A stretch of 64,000 nucleotides of DNA from Thalassobellus sp050294475 (GTDB lineage: Bacteria; Bacteroidota; Bacteroidia; Flavobacteriales; Flavobacteriaceae): positions 1 to 64,000 of the forward strand of contig JBNKOE010000001.1 in the NCBI GenBank assembly GCA_050294475.1, read 5' to 3'. Position 1 is the stretch's first letter. Every line of letters begins with the position of its first letter. The notes beneath the pieces are model-generated. The model was given only the letters and a program-made list of their open reading frames with translations, did no database searches and was not told where the DNA came from. The translations under genes and the position numbers were made by a program. This document shows positions 1-7,929 of the stretch, in pieces.

Positions 1-85
1 GTTGACTTTAATTTTACATTGAATGTAAATGTTGCTTGATTTTATTTATGAATCATTGGAACTAAAACCGCGTTAAGAATTGAAC

Positions 86-164
86 GGGTTGTTTCAGCTC
101 TCCAACTTAAAAGCTAACAAATAGTGAAAACTCAACCCAAAAAAAGTACGTACGCCCTTTTTTT
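86..164 (+). promoter_or_regulatory. Structured leader upstream of thrS
   Basis: GGGTTGTTTCA (86-96) can pair with TGAAA (125-129) and CAACCC (133-138), leaving a 3-nt bulge, and is followed by A-rich and T-rich tracts (139-146 and 157-164) that could form a weak terminator-like stem. It may be the tail of an upstream transcript or an RNA element acting on thrS. The pairing is seen in the sequence; any function is a guess. Confidence 0.3.
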
Positions 165-183
165 AAAATTAAAACTTTATATA

Positions 184-214
184 TTGCTTGTCTTTATTTA
201 TACTATTATCTTTG
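184..214 (+). promoter_or_regulatory. thrS promoter (TTG / TAnnTTTG)
   Basis: TTG at 184-186 and TATCTTTG at 207-214 are 20 nt apart and match the Bacteroidota -33/-7 consensus. The thrS ATG lies 23 nt downstream. This is probably the main promoter of the thrS-infC-rpmI-rplT operon. Confidence 0.65.
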
Positions 215-237
215 CACACTGATTTTAAATTATTTTA

Positions 238-2172
238 ATGATACATATTACTTTACCTGATGGCAGTGTTAAGACGTTTGAAGAAAACGTTACTCCCATG
301 GATGTTGCTAAGAGCATTAGCGAAGGATTTGCTAGAAATGTAATTTCTGCTAATTTTAATGGTACAACTATTGAAACAGTTACTCCTTTAACCACAGATG
401 GCTCTTTAGTTTTATATACTTGGAAGAATGACGAAGGTAAAACTGCTTTTTGGCATAGTTCTGCACACGTATTAGCTCAAGCTATTGAAGAATTGTATTC
501 TGGAGTAAAACTTACTATTGGTCCTGCTATTGAGAATGGGTTTTATTATGATGTAGATTTTGGTGAGCACACAGTTTCTGAAAAGGACTTTAAGGCTATT
601 GAAAATAAAATGATTGAAATTGCTCGTGGAAAGCATGAATTTAAAATGCGATCTGCTAGTAAAGCAGAAGCTTTGTCCTTATATAAAGGTAACGAATTTA
701 AAACGGAATTAATTGAAAACTTAGAAGATGGAACGATTACTTTTTGTGATCATTCTACTTTTACAGATTTATGTCGTGGAGGTCATATACCTAATACTGG
801 TATTATTAAAGCCGTTAAAATACTAAGTGTAGCTGGTGCTTATTGGAGAGGAAATGAAAATAATCCGCAACTTACGCGTGTTTATGGAATTTCATTCCCT
901 AAACAAAAGGAGCTTACTGAATATTTAGAAATGCTTGAAGAAGCTAAAAAACGTGATCATAGAAAACTTGGTAAAGAATTAGAACTTTTTACGTTTTCTA
1001 AAAAAGTAGGACAAGGATTGCCGCTTTGGTTACCAAAAGGTGCTGCTTTACGTGAACGTTTAGAAAACTTTTTGAAAGCTGCACAAAAAAAAGCGGGTTA
1101 CGAAATGGTGGTAACACCTCATATTGGACAAAAAGAATTATACGTTACTTCTGGGCATTATGCTAAATATGGTGAAGATAGTTTTCAACCTATAAAAACA
1201 CCTAAAGAAGATGAGGAGTTTTTATTAAAACCTATGAACTGTCCGCACCATTGTGAAATTTATAATAGTGTACAATGGAGTTATAAAGATTTACCTAAAC
1301 GCTACGCTGAATTTGGAACTGTTTACAGATATGAACAAAGTGGCGAATTACATGGATTAACTCGTGTTAGAGGTTTTACTCAAGATGATGCGCATCTTTT
1401 TTGTATGCCCGAACAGCTTGATAAAGAATTTAAAGATGTTATTGATTTGGTTCTTTATGTATTTGGTTCTTTAGGATTTGAAAACTTTACAGCCCAAGTT
1501 TCTGTAAGGGATCCTGAAAATCCAGACAAATATATTGGTGATATAGCAAATTGGGAAAAAGCAGAACAAGCTATTATTAATGCTGCTGAAGATAAAGGAT
1601 TAGATTATGTTATAGAAACTGGTGAAGCTGCCTTTTATGGTCCTAAACTAGATTTTATGGTGAAAGATGCTTTAGGAAGACGTTGGCAACTTGGAACTAT
1701 TCAAGTAGATTACAACTTACCTGAACGTTTTGACTTAACATATAAAGGTAGTGATAATGAATTACACAGACCTGTAATGATTCATCGTGCACCCTTTGGA
1801 AGTATGGAGCGTTTTGTAGCATTATTGCTAGAACATACGGGTGGTAATTTCCCGCTTTGGCTCATGCCAGTTCAGACTATTATATTGTCAATTAGCGAGA
1901 AATATGAAAAATACTCTGAAAAAGTTTTAAATTTGCTAGAAAATGACGAAATTCGCGCCCTTGTAGACCATAGAAATGAAACTATAGGGAAGAAAATTCG
2001 TGAAGCAGAAATGCAGAAACATCCTTATATGATTATCATAGGGGAACAAGAAGAGAAGGAAAATAAAATAACTGTGCGTCAGCATGGTGGAGAAGATTTA
2101 GGAATGATTTCAGTAGAAACATTCTCAGAAATAATAAAAACAGAAATAAAGAAAACGTTAAAATCGTTTTAA
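238..2172 (+). CDS. thrS: Threonine--tRNA ligase
   Basis: Charges tRNA-Thr in the cytoplasm. The 644-residue protein has the usual full-length order: a TGS domain (about 1-60), the second additional editing domain beginning with H73 and H77 in a HxxxH motif, the class II catalytic core with the zinc-site motif MNCPHH near residue 333, motif 3 (FGSMERF, near 519), and a C-terminal anticodon-binding domain. It is the first gene of a thrS-infC-rpmI-rplT operon, an arrangement also known in other bacteria. The ATG is the natural start, just downstream of a TAnnTTTG promoter. No truncation or unusual residue was noticed. Confidence 0.97.
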   Translation: MIHITLPDGSVKTFEENVTPMDVAKSISEGFARNVISANFNGTTIETVTPLTTDGSLVLYTWKNDEGKTAFWHSSAHVLAQAIEELYSGVKLTIGPAIENGFYYDVDFGEHTVSEKDFKAIENKMIEIARGKHEFKMRSASKAEALSLYKGNEFKTELIENLEDGTITFCDHSTFTDLCRGGHIPNTGIIKAVKILSVAGAYWRGNENNPQLTRVYGISFPKQKELTEYLEMLEEAKKRDHRKLGKELELFTFSKKVGQGLPLWLPKGAALRERLENFLKAAQKKAGYEMVVTPHIGQKELYVTSGHYAKYGEDSFQPIKTPKEDEEFLLKPMNCPHHCEIYNSVQWSYKDLPKRYAEFGTVYRYEQSGELHGLTRVRGFTQDDAHLFCMPEQLDKEFKDVIDLVLYVFGSLGFENFTAQVSVRDPENPDKYIGDIANWEKAEQAIINAAEDKGLDYVIETGEAAFYGPKLDFMVKDALGRRWQLGTIQVDYNLPERFDLTYKGSDNELHRPVMIHRAPFGSMERFVALLLEHTGGNFPLWLMPVQTIILSISEKYEKYSEKVLNLLENDEIRALVDHRNETIGKKIREAEMQKHPYMIIIGEQEEKENKITVRQHGGEDLGMISVETFSEIIKTEIKKTLKSF

Positions 2173-2202
2173 AAAATAAGTCTAACTTAAAAACATAAAG
2201 TC

Positions 2203-2751
2203 ATAGCAATACGTAGAAGAAGACAACCCAATAGAAGGGTAATACAAGAAGATAAGCACAGGATTAACTCTAAAATTTCATCACCAAAAGTACGTCTAGT
2301 TGGAGATAATGTTGAAATTGGTGTATATGATACTCGCGATGCATTAAAAATAGCAGATGAGCAAGGATTAGATCTTGTAGAGATTTCTCCAAATGCCGAC
2401 CCTCCTGTTTGTAAGGTTATGGACTATAAAAAGTTTCTTTATGAACAAAAGAAACGTGATAAAGCTATAAAGTCTAAGGCAACAAAGGTAATAGTTAAAG
2501 AAATTCGTTTTGGACCTCAAACAGATGATCACGATTACGAATTTAAAAGAAAACATGCTGAAAAGTTCTTAAAAGAAGGTGCTAAATTAAAAGCGTTTGT
2601 TTTCTTTAAAGGACGTTCTATCATCTTTAAAGAACAAGGACAAATTTTATTGTTGCGTTTAGCACAAGACCTTGAAGAATTAGGAAAGGTAGAACAAATG
2701 CCAAGACTAGAGGGTAAACGTATGACTATGTTTATTACTCCAAGAAAATAA
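2203..2751 (+). CDS. infC: Translation initiation factor IF-3
   Basis: IF-3 binds the 30S subunit and checks initiator tRNA and start codon pairing. The reading frame runs back from the internal ATG at 2419 to an in-frame stop at 2188-2190. Between them the translation shows the typical N-domain (IRRRRQPNRRVIQEDK, then RLVGDNVEIG and PPVCKVMDYKKF). No ATG, GTG or TTG lies at the expected beginning; the residue aligning with Met1 of relatives is AUA at 2203-2205. A rare start codon fits the known autoregulation of infC, where IF-3 rejects its own non-AUG start. The protein is 182 residues, normal for the family. Starting at 2419 would delete the N-domain. Confidence 0.9.
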   Translation: MAIRRRRQPNRRVIQEDKHRINSKISSPKVRLVGDNVEIGVYDTRDALKIADEQGLDLVEISPNADPPVCKVMDYKKFLYEQKKRDKAIKSKATKVIVKEIRFGPQTDDHDYEFKRKHAEKFLKEGAKLKAFVFFKGRSIIFKEQGQILLLRLAQDLEELGKVEQMPRLEGKRMTMFITPRK

Positions 2752-2807
2752 AAATACTATTTAGTATAAAGATAATTAAGCGAAATAATTAAAACTAGGA
2801 AAAGAAA

Positions 2808-3005
2808 ATGCCTAAAATGAAAACAAAATCTAGTGCCAAAAAACGTTTTAAGTTAACAGGTACTGGTAAGATTAAAAGAAAGCATGCTTTTAAGAGTCAC
2901 ATCTTAACAAAGAAATCTAAAAAGCGTAAGCTAGCTCTAACCCATGATGGCTTAGTCCACAAGGCAGATGAGAATAACATTAAAACAATGATGCGTTTAA
3001 AATAA
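2808..3005 (+). CDS. rpmI: 50S ribosomal protein L35
   Basis: A 65-residue, very basic protein with the L35 signature (MPKMKTKSSAKKRFKLTGTG, then KRKHAFKSH and later LTKKSKKRKR-like text). It is part of the large ribosomal subunit. It sits 56 nt after infC and 105 nt before rplT, as expected for the IF3-L35-L20 operon. Length and start are normal. Confidence 0.97.
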   Translation: MPKMKTKSSAKKRFKLTGTGKIKRKHAFKSHILTKKSKKRKLALTHDGLVHKADENNIKTMMRLK

Positions 3006-3045
3006 ACGTTTGTTTTAATCGGTTAAATTAAATTATAAACCCTGG

Positions 3046-3092
3046 AGTTAGGCAAAAAATAAAAAGCATCTATAATATAGATCGCCTACTAC
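3046..3092 (+). promoter_or_regulatory. Structured rpmI-rplT spacer, candidate L20 operator
   Basis: In the 105-nt gap before rplT, AGTTAGGC (3046-3053) can pair with GCCTACT (3084-3090, one bulged base). This outer stem encloses a perfect ATCTATA/TATAGAT hairpin (3068-3074 with 3076-3082). L20 represses its own operon through RNA mimics of its 23S site in E. coli and Bacillus. Whether this is such a site is inference. Confidence 0.35.
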
Positions 3093-3110
3093 AAAAAAAC
3101 AATTAAAATT

Positions 3111-3455
3111 ATGCCAAGATCAGTAAATTCTGTAGCAAAAAGAGCCAGAAGAAAAAAGGTTCTTAAACAAGCAAAAGGTTACTTTGGACGTCGTAAAAAC
3201 GTTTGGACAGTAGCAAAAAATGCGGTTGATAAAGCGATGCAATACTCGTACAGAGACCGTAGAAACAAAAAGAGAACATTCCGTGCTTTATGGATTACGC
3301 GTATTAACGCTGGAGCCAGAGAACATGGATTATCATATTCTCAATTTATGGGGAAATTAAAAGCTAATGATATTGAATTAAACCGTAAGGTTTTAGCAGA
3401 TTTAGCTATGAATAACCCTGAGGCTTTTAAAGCTGTAGTAAATAAAGTAAAATAA
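3111..3455 (+). CDS. rplT: 50S ribosomal protein L20
   Basis: A 114-residue basic protein with the full L20 signature: MPRSVNSVAKRARRKKVLKQ at the start, then AKGYFGRRKNVW, RDRRNKKRTFRALWITRINA and the C-terminal SQFMGKLK segment. It binds 23S rRNA early in 50S assembly and represses its own operon in other bacteria. It is the last gene of the operon and is followed by a strong bidirectional terminator. Confidence 0.97.
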   Translation: MPRSVNSVAKRARRKKVLKQAKGYFGRRKNVWTVAKNAVDKAMQYSYRDRRNKKRTFRALWITRINAGAREHGLSYSQFMGKLKANDIELNRKVLADLAMNNPEAFKAVVNKVK

Positions 3456-3494
3456 GGCGTTTCGCCTATTGTTAAACATATTATTCGCTTAATT

Positions 3495-3527
3495 AAAAAA
3501 TCCGATTCTTTCGAATCGGATTTTTTT
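3495..3527. terminator. Bidirectional rho-independent terminator (rplT / yjbQ)
   Basis: A perfect 8-bp stem TCCGATTC/GAATCGGA (3501-3508 with 3513-3520) and a 4-nt loop, flanked by an A-run on the left and a T-run on the right. It serves the convergent genes rplT (plus) and yjbQ (minus); the T-run overlaps the yjbQ stop. Confidence 0.9.
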
Positions 3528-3954
3528 ATGCTCCAAAAGCAGTAATAACAATATTTCTACTACCTCCATAATCTCTATGTTCACATAAATAAATACCTTG
3601 CCAAATTCCTAAATTTAATTTTCCATTAGTAATTGGTATTTGTACCGAAGCTCCAAGTAACGATGCTTTAATATGTGCTGGCATATCATCTGCTCCTTCA
3701 TAAGTATGTTTATAATAAGGTGCATTTTCAGGAATCATAACATTAAAATGTCTTTCAAAATCGCCTCTTACTGTATAATCGGCATTTTCATTAATGGTTA
3801 AACTTGCTGATGTATGCTTAATAAATACCTGTAATTGCCCCATATTTATTTTTTTAATTTCAGGAATAGCAGCAATTATTTCTTCAGTTATTAAATGAAA
3901 TCCTCTTGTATATGCTTTTAATTTTATTTGCTTTTGAAAAAACTCCATATTCAT
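3526..3954 (-). CDS. yjbQ: UPF0047/YjbQ family protein (secondary thiamine-phosphate synthase-like)
   Basis: A 142-residue protein of the YjbQ family (UPF0047), small trimeric proteins with reported weak thiamine-phosphate synthase activity and unclear main function. The family motifs are visible: IKHTSASLTINENAD in the middle and LGIWQGIYLCEHRD near the C-terminus, with the conserved histidines. Length is typical (about 135-145). It converges on rplT across a shared terminator and diverges from the broken lipoprotein gene at 4071. Confidence 0.88.
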   Translation of the reverse strand: MNMEFFQKQIKLKAYTRGFHLITEEIIAAIPEIKKINMGQLQVFIKHTSASLTINENADYTVRGDFERHFNVMIPENAPYYKHTYEGADDMPAHIKASLLGASVQIPITNGKLNLGIWQGIYLCEHRDYGGSRNIVITAFGA

Positions 3955-4070
3955 ATTTAAGTTTATTTAGATATATAAAATACTATGGTAATAATAAATA
4001 TTTTTTTCAGAAAAGCGCAACCTTTTTTAATCTAATGCATCTTATAAATAAAAAAGGAATCCTAAAAGAA

Positions 4071-4504
4071 ATGAAAAATTATATACTTATAGCTCTATTT
4101 AGTCTAGTTACTTTTACAAACTGCAGCATTGATGGAAATGAAAATTCTGTAGTAATAACAAAAACTTATTGGCATTTAAAACATGTTAGTGGTGGTATTG
4201 CTGGGGTTGACAATAACTTTAGTCTTAATGAAATTGTTTGGTTTTTTAATGAATTAACAGGCGATTTAACTGTTGTAAATACTAATACAGAGAATCTCTT
4301 GAAGATGCTCTAGAATCTGGTGATTATTCATTTTCAGTGACAACTGATGAGACAAATAAATTTTTAATAATTAATGATAACGAATATGGTGGTTTAATTG
4401 TTAATGATACTGAACTAATAATCAATCAAAACATAACTTCAAGTGGATCTGGAGCAGATGGTTTTATATACTCTTTTCAAAAAGTAATAGTTGTTGAAGA
4501 TTAA
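4071..4504 (+). pseudogene. Frameshifted lipoprotein gene of unknown function
   Basis: The ATG at 4071 opens a lipoprotein with an SPII signal (LVTFTNC, Cys18). The frame hits a stop at about 4311-4313, after NTNTENLLKML. One base earlier in phase the sequence stays open (ESLEDALESGDYSFSV, then GGLIVNDTELIINQN and SSGSGADGFIYSFQK) to a TAA at 4502-4504. Restoring one base near 4294 (GAG to GAGG) would join both parts into a protein of about 144 residues. I recognise it as a flavobacterial family of small lipoproteins without known function. It may be a real frameshift mutation or a sequencing error in a short G run. Confidence 0.75.
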
Positions 4505-4509
4505 AAAAA

Positions 4510-5772
4510 TTAAGTTTTCTGCTTCTTTTTCTTTGCTGCCGGAAATAACACATTGTTTAAAATAAGTCTGTAACCAGGAGATGTTGGGTGTAAATCCAAT
4601 TCAGTTTTTGCATCTCCTACTCTATGCTGGTAATCTTCCGGATCATGTCCTCCATAAAAAGTAAAAAAACCTTTTCCTTTAATACCATGGATATATTTTG
4701 CCTCTCCGTTAGATTTTGTTTCTCCCAGCACTAATACATTCGATTTTATTTCATCTCTAGTAAACGATGTTGTTTGCCCCATAAAGCCTTTAACCAAAGC
4801 TGTATGGTTTTGACATAACATAGTTGGAATTGGATCCCATTTTGCAGAAAACTCCATAAGTGAAAAATAATCTACAGTTTTTGAAATCATCATACGCTTA
4901 AGCGTCATATCAATAGAAGAAAACTCATAAACAGCTGGACTACTTTCTAAAGTATAATTAGTAAAAGCAAAGGTTTTATTATAATCAATTTTATTTTGAT
5001 AACCTGGATCGCTTCCATCACCATCAAACATTGGTTCACAAATATCAACTCCTTCTGCCGATAAAGCTATATCAAAACTATCTGTAGCGCTACACATAGC
5101 AAACATAAAACCACCACCAATAACGTAGTCTCTTATTTTTAATGCTACTGCCAATTTTTCTTCTGAAACTTTATTATAGCCTAATTTTGTAGCCAATGCT
5201 TCTGCTTGCTTTTTTTCTTCAATATACCAAGAAGTTGCTTTATATGCACCATAAAATTTCCCGTACTGCCCTGTGAAATCCTCATGATGTAGATGTAACC
5301 AATCAAAAAGTAACAAACCATCATTTAAAACTTCTTCATCGTAAACCGTTTCATAAGGAATTTCAGCATATTTTAAAACCATCGTTACCGCATCGTCCCA
5401 AGGTTGTTTACTAGAAGGTGTATAAACAGCAATCTTTGGTGCTTTTTCTAAAATTACGGCTTCCATGTTTTTACTTGGACTGCTAATTTCCTGTAAAATG
5501 CTTTCTGTCTTTATATTGGAAATCACCTCGAAGGATATGCCACGTATTTGACATTCCCGCTGAATAGTTTCGGTATCTGGTAATAAAAAAGAACCGCCTC
5601 TATAATTTAGTAACCATTTTACTTTCAACTCTTTTTTAAGCACCCAATAGGTTAACCCGTACGCTTTTAAATGATTTTTTTGGCTTTCGGCATCCATTGG
5701 TATTAAGATATAGGATGCATGAATTTGAAGACCTGCGAACAGTAATAAAAATGTGATGATTAACTTTTTCAA
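4510..5772 (-). CDS. Exported protein of the so-called asparagine synthetase B family (function unknown)
   Basis: A 420-residue protein with an N-terminal signal peptide (MKKLIITFLLLFAGLQIHAS), so probably periplasmic. From memory, relatives in Flavobacteriaceae are often named asparagine synthetase B. I see neither the Cys2 glutaminase nor the SGGxDS PP-loop of AsnB, and an exported location does not suit that enzyme. The segment GGGFMFAMCSATDSFD resembles the nucleophile elbow of a class I glutamine-amidotransferase-like fold, and the C-terminus has GGHDPEDYQHRVGD. It converges on the frameshifted lipoprotein with only 5 nt between stops. Membership in the family is likely; the biochemical role is unknown. 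Confidence 0.7.
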   Translation of the reverse strand: MKKLIITFLLLFAGLQIHASYILIPMDAESQKNHLKAYGLTYWVLKKELKVKWLLNYRGGSFLLPDTETIQRECQIRGISFEVISNIKTESILQEISSPSKNMEAVILEKAPKIAVYTPSSKQPWDDAVTMVLKYAEIPYETVYDEEVLNDGLLLFDWLHLHHEDFTGQYGKFYGAYKATSWYIEEKKQAEALATKLGYNKVSEEKLAVALKIRDYVIGGGFMFAMCSATDSFDIALSAEGVDICEPMFDGDGSDPGYQNKIDYNKTFAFTNYTLESSPAVYEFSSIDMTLKRMMISKTVDYFSLMEFSAKWDPIPTMLCQNHTALVKGFMGQTTSFTRDEIKSNVLVLGETKSNGEAKYIHGIKGKGFFTFYGGHDPEDYQHRVGDAKTELDLHPTSPGYRLILNNVLFPAAKKKKQKT

Positions 5773-5941
5773 TTTTCAACAAAACTTTTTTAGCTTTTAG
5801 TCTTTTTATAGTATGGACTATATAGCTTATTTTATGCTGAAAGATACTTAAAAAATAAACTGATTGTAGTGATTTAACATTTTATTCAAAACTAAATATT
5901 TGAATTCGTTTAAATCCATTTTATAGAAACTAAAATTTCGT

Positions 5942-5978
5942 AAAAAAAAAAAGACCTTAAATAATTTTTAAGGTCTTT
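5942..5978 (-). terminator. Rho-independent terminator of the WG-repeat gene
   Basis: A 12-bp perfect stem AAAGACCTTAAA/TTTAAGGTCTTT (5950-5961 with 5967-5978), followed on the minus strand by a T-run (the A-run at 5942-5951). It lies 10 nt after the stop of the gene at 5988-7652. Confidence 0.88.
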
Positions 5979-5987
5979 CTATTGTCT

Positions 5988-7652
5988 TTATTTTTTTGAA
6001 TCATCAATTAGCAATATTTTTCCTCTTTGATATTTTAACATATCTACTTCATTACCCTTAATTCCTAAATAAAACTTTTTAGTTTTAGTAATCATATCAT
6101 AAGAATAATCTACTAAAAGTTTATTGTCTAATAAAGTAAATAATCCATATTTATTTTTTTTCTTAACTATAAAAACATTGTTAAACTCAGAGATTATATC
6201 ATCAAAAGTAGCCGTACCCATTATTTTACCAACTTTATCCATAATCTGAAATTCATTCTTCTTTTTAACTTTTAAAAAAGTAAAATTATTATAGTTATAG
6301 TAGCTTTTTTTAGATTCATCTAAAATAATATCAACATCTTTAAATTTTTCGGCAGTGATTTTCTGACCTTGTTCGTTTAAAATCTCAAATCCACTTTTAA
6401 TTTTTGCTATAACCATATCTCCTATAATTTCCAGATCTTCATAGATTGGTTCTACTATAACTTTTCCTCCACTATCAAGCAATCCGAATTTACCATCTTT
6501 TTTTATGATTAATACTTTCTTCAAATTTGTAATTTCATCGTAATCGCATGAAATAATTTCTTGTGGTGATCCTGAATTTATTCTTACAATCCCACATTTA
6601 CTATTTTTTATAGAAATCATATTATTACTACCATATTTATTCTCCAATTTATCATATATAAATGGTAATGTCTCCTTTCCATCTACAGTTATAAAGCCAT
6701 ATTTTCCTTCTCCATTTATAGATAAGTGAGAACCATCTGAATAAGTTTCTTTAGAAATCAACACATAGTTTAATGGTACTATTATTTTTTCAGAACTATC
6801 TACAATCCCATAACGATCATCTTTTTTAACAATAAACCTATTGCTAATATCTCTTGGAGTTTCTATAAGATCGTACCAATTATTAAAAAGTAATTTATTA
6901 TTTAGATTAATTAAATTGTACCTGGAAGTACTGGCATCTTTTACTTTAAAAATGTTTGTGTTATTATATAGTTCATATAAATCAGCATAATTGCATGGTA
7001 CAATTAACTTTTTTTCTAATAAACTAAAAACCCCATAATAAATGGTTCCATTTCTATTTTCAGATACTTTTACATAATTTTCAAATGATGAAACCTTATT
7101 TACAGAAGCCCACTCCTTATTAGTAACTGGTTTATTATTAAAATCTACTATAGTGTATTTACCTTTCTTTTTTGTTACTAAAAAGTTAGCACTTAATCCA
7201 TATAAATCATCATTCTCAATGGGTATACTCCATCTTTTTTCAGTCAGGTTGAATAATCCGTATTTATCATCAATATATAGTATTTTATTATAGTTGTCTC
7301 CACCATAAGTGTATTTAAAAAGATTAGGCAAAATTATTTCACCACTAGTATTTACAATACCATATTTTCTGTCACTATAACCAGTATTTTTATCATAAAA
7401 CCAATCGTATTCATCATTAATCTCTACTGTGTCGTATTTTTGTTTAAACTTGTAATAGCCTTGAGTTAAAACTCTATTGGAAGATTGAGGTTCTACATCT
7501 TCCACTATTTCTATCATTAGCTCTGTTTCTTCTGTGTCTTCTTCAATAACCTCAACTTTTTCATTTTTTTTCTTCTTTGATTTTTGTGCAATTGCATCTG
7601 AAGTTGAAAACATTACAATTGCTGATAATAATAGAATGAATAAACGTTTCAT
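5988..7652 (-). CDS. WG repeat-containing exported protein
   Basis: A 554-residue protein with a signal peptide ending near AIAQ (residues 1-23), a short charged Lys/Glu-rich stretch, and then around ten WG-type repeats. Units of about 40-50 residues carry phrases such as KYGLFNL, RYGIVDSSEKIIVPLNY, KYGFITVDGKETLPFIYDKL and KFGLLDSGGKVIVEPIYEDL. WG repeats fold as beta-rich modules of unknown ligand. It is monocistronic with its own terminator. No enzyme motif is visible; a periplasmic or surface-associated location is inferred from the signal peptide. Confidence 0.85.
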   Translation of the reverse strand: MKRLFILLLSAIVMFSTSDAIAQKSKKKKNEKVEVIEEDTEETELMIEIVEDVEPQSSNRVLTQGYYKFKQKYDTVEINDEYDWFYDKNTGYSDRKYGIVNTSGEIILPNLFKYTYGGDNYNKILYIDDKYGLFNLTEKRWSIPIENDDLYGLSANFLVTKKKGKYTIVDFNNKPVTNKEWASVNKVSSFENYVKVSENRNGTIYYGVFSLLEKKLIVPCNYADLYELYNNTNIFKVKDASTSRYNLINLNNKLLFNNWYDLIETPRDISNRFIVKKDDRYGIVDSSEKIIVPLNYVLISKETYSDGSHLSINGEGKYGFITVDGKETLPFIYDKLENKYGSNNMISIKNSKCGIVRINSGSPQEIISCDYDEITNLKKVLIIKKDGKFGLLDSGGKVIVEPIYEDLEIIGDMVIAKIKSGFEILNEQGQKITAEKFKDVDIILDESKKSYYNYNNFTFLKVKKKNEFQIMDKVGKIMGTATFDDIISEFNNVFIVKKKNKYGLFTLLDNKLLVDYSYDMITKTKKFYLGIKGNEVDMLKYQRGKILLIDDSKK

Positions 7653-7929
7653 AATAGTAGATTAAGTTAAATAAATATATTTAATTATGTTTGGGATTAT
7701 GTTGATTTCTTATAATTCTCTACGTATATAGATTATGGCAGAGATAAAAACTATGGAAGCTTATAGTATAATACAAAAAACATTGTACTACTTATTTTTA
7801 TCAAAATCGCAACTTACTTTATGTTTTTTCTCTATCATTTCTTACAAGAAATAACTTAAAACCTTTTTAATGCGGAAATATAACAAATTTCTTCTTTTTG
7901 GAAATTATTAGTATTATAAAAGATTAATG

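Noticed and set aside
1..237. A T-box or tRNA-like gene before thrS
   Set aside because: No T-box sequence, specifier loop or cloverleaf was found; only a bulged stem is supported.
4510..5772. Asparagine synthetase B as a functional label
   Set aside because: The protein is exported and lacks both the glutaminase Cys2 and the ATP-pyrophosphatase loop; only family membership is kept.
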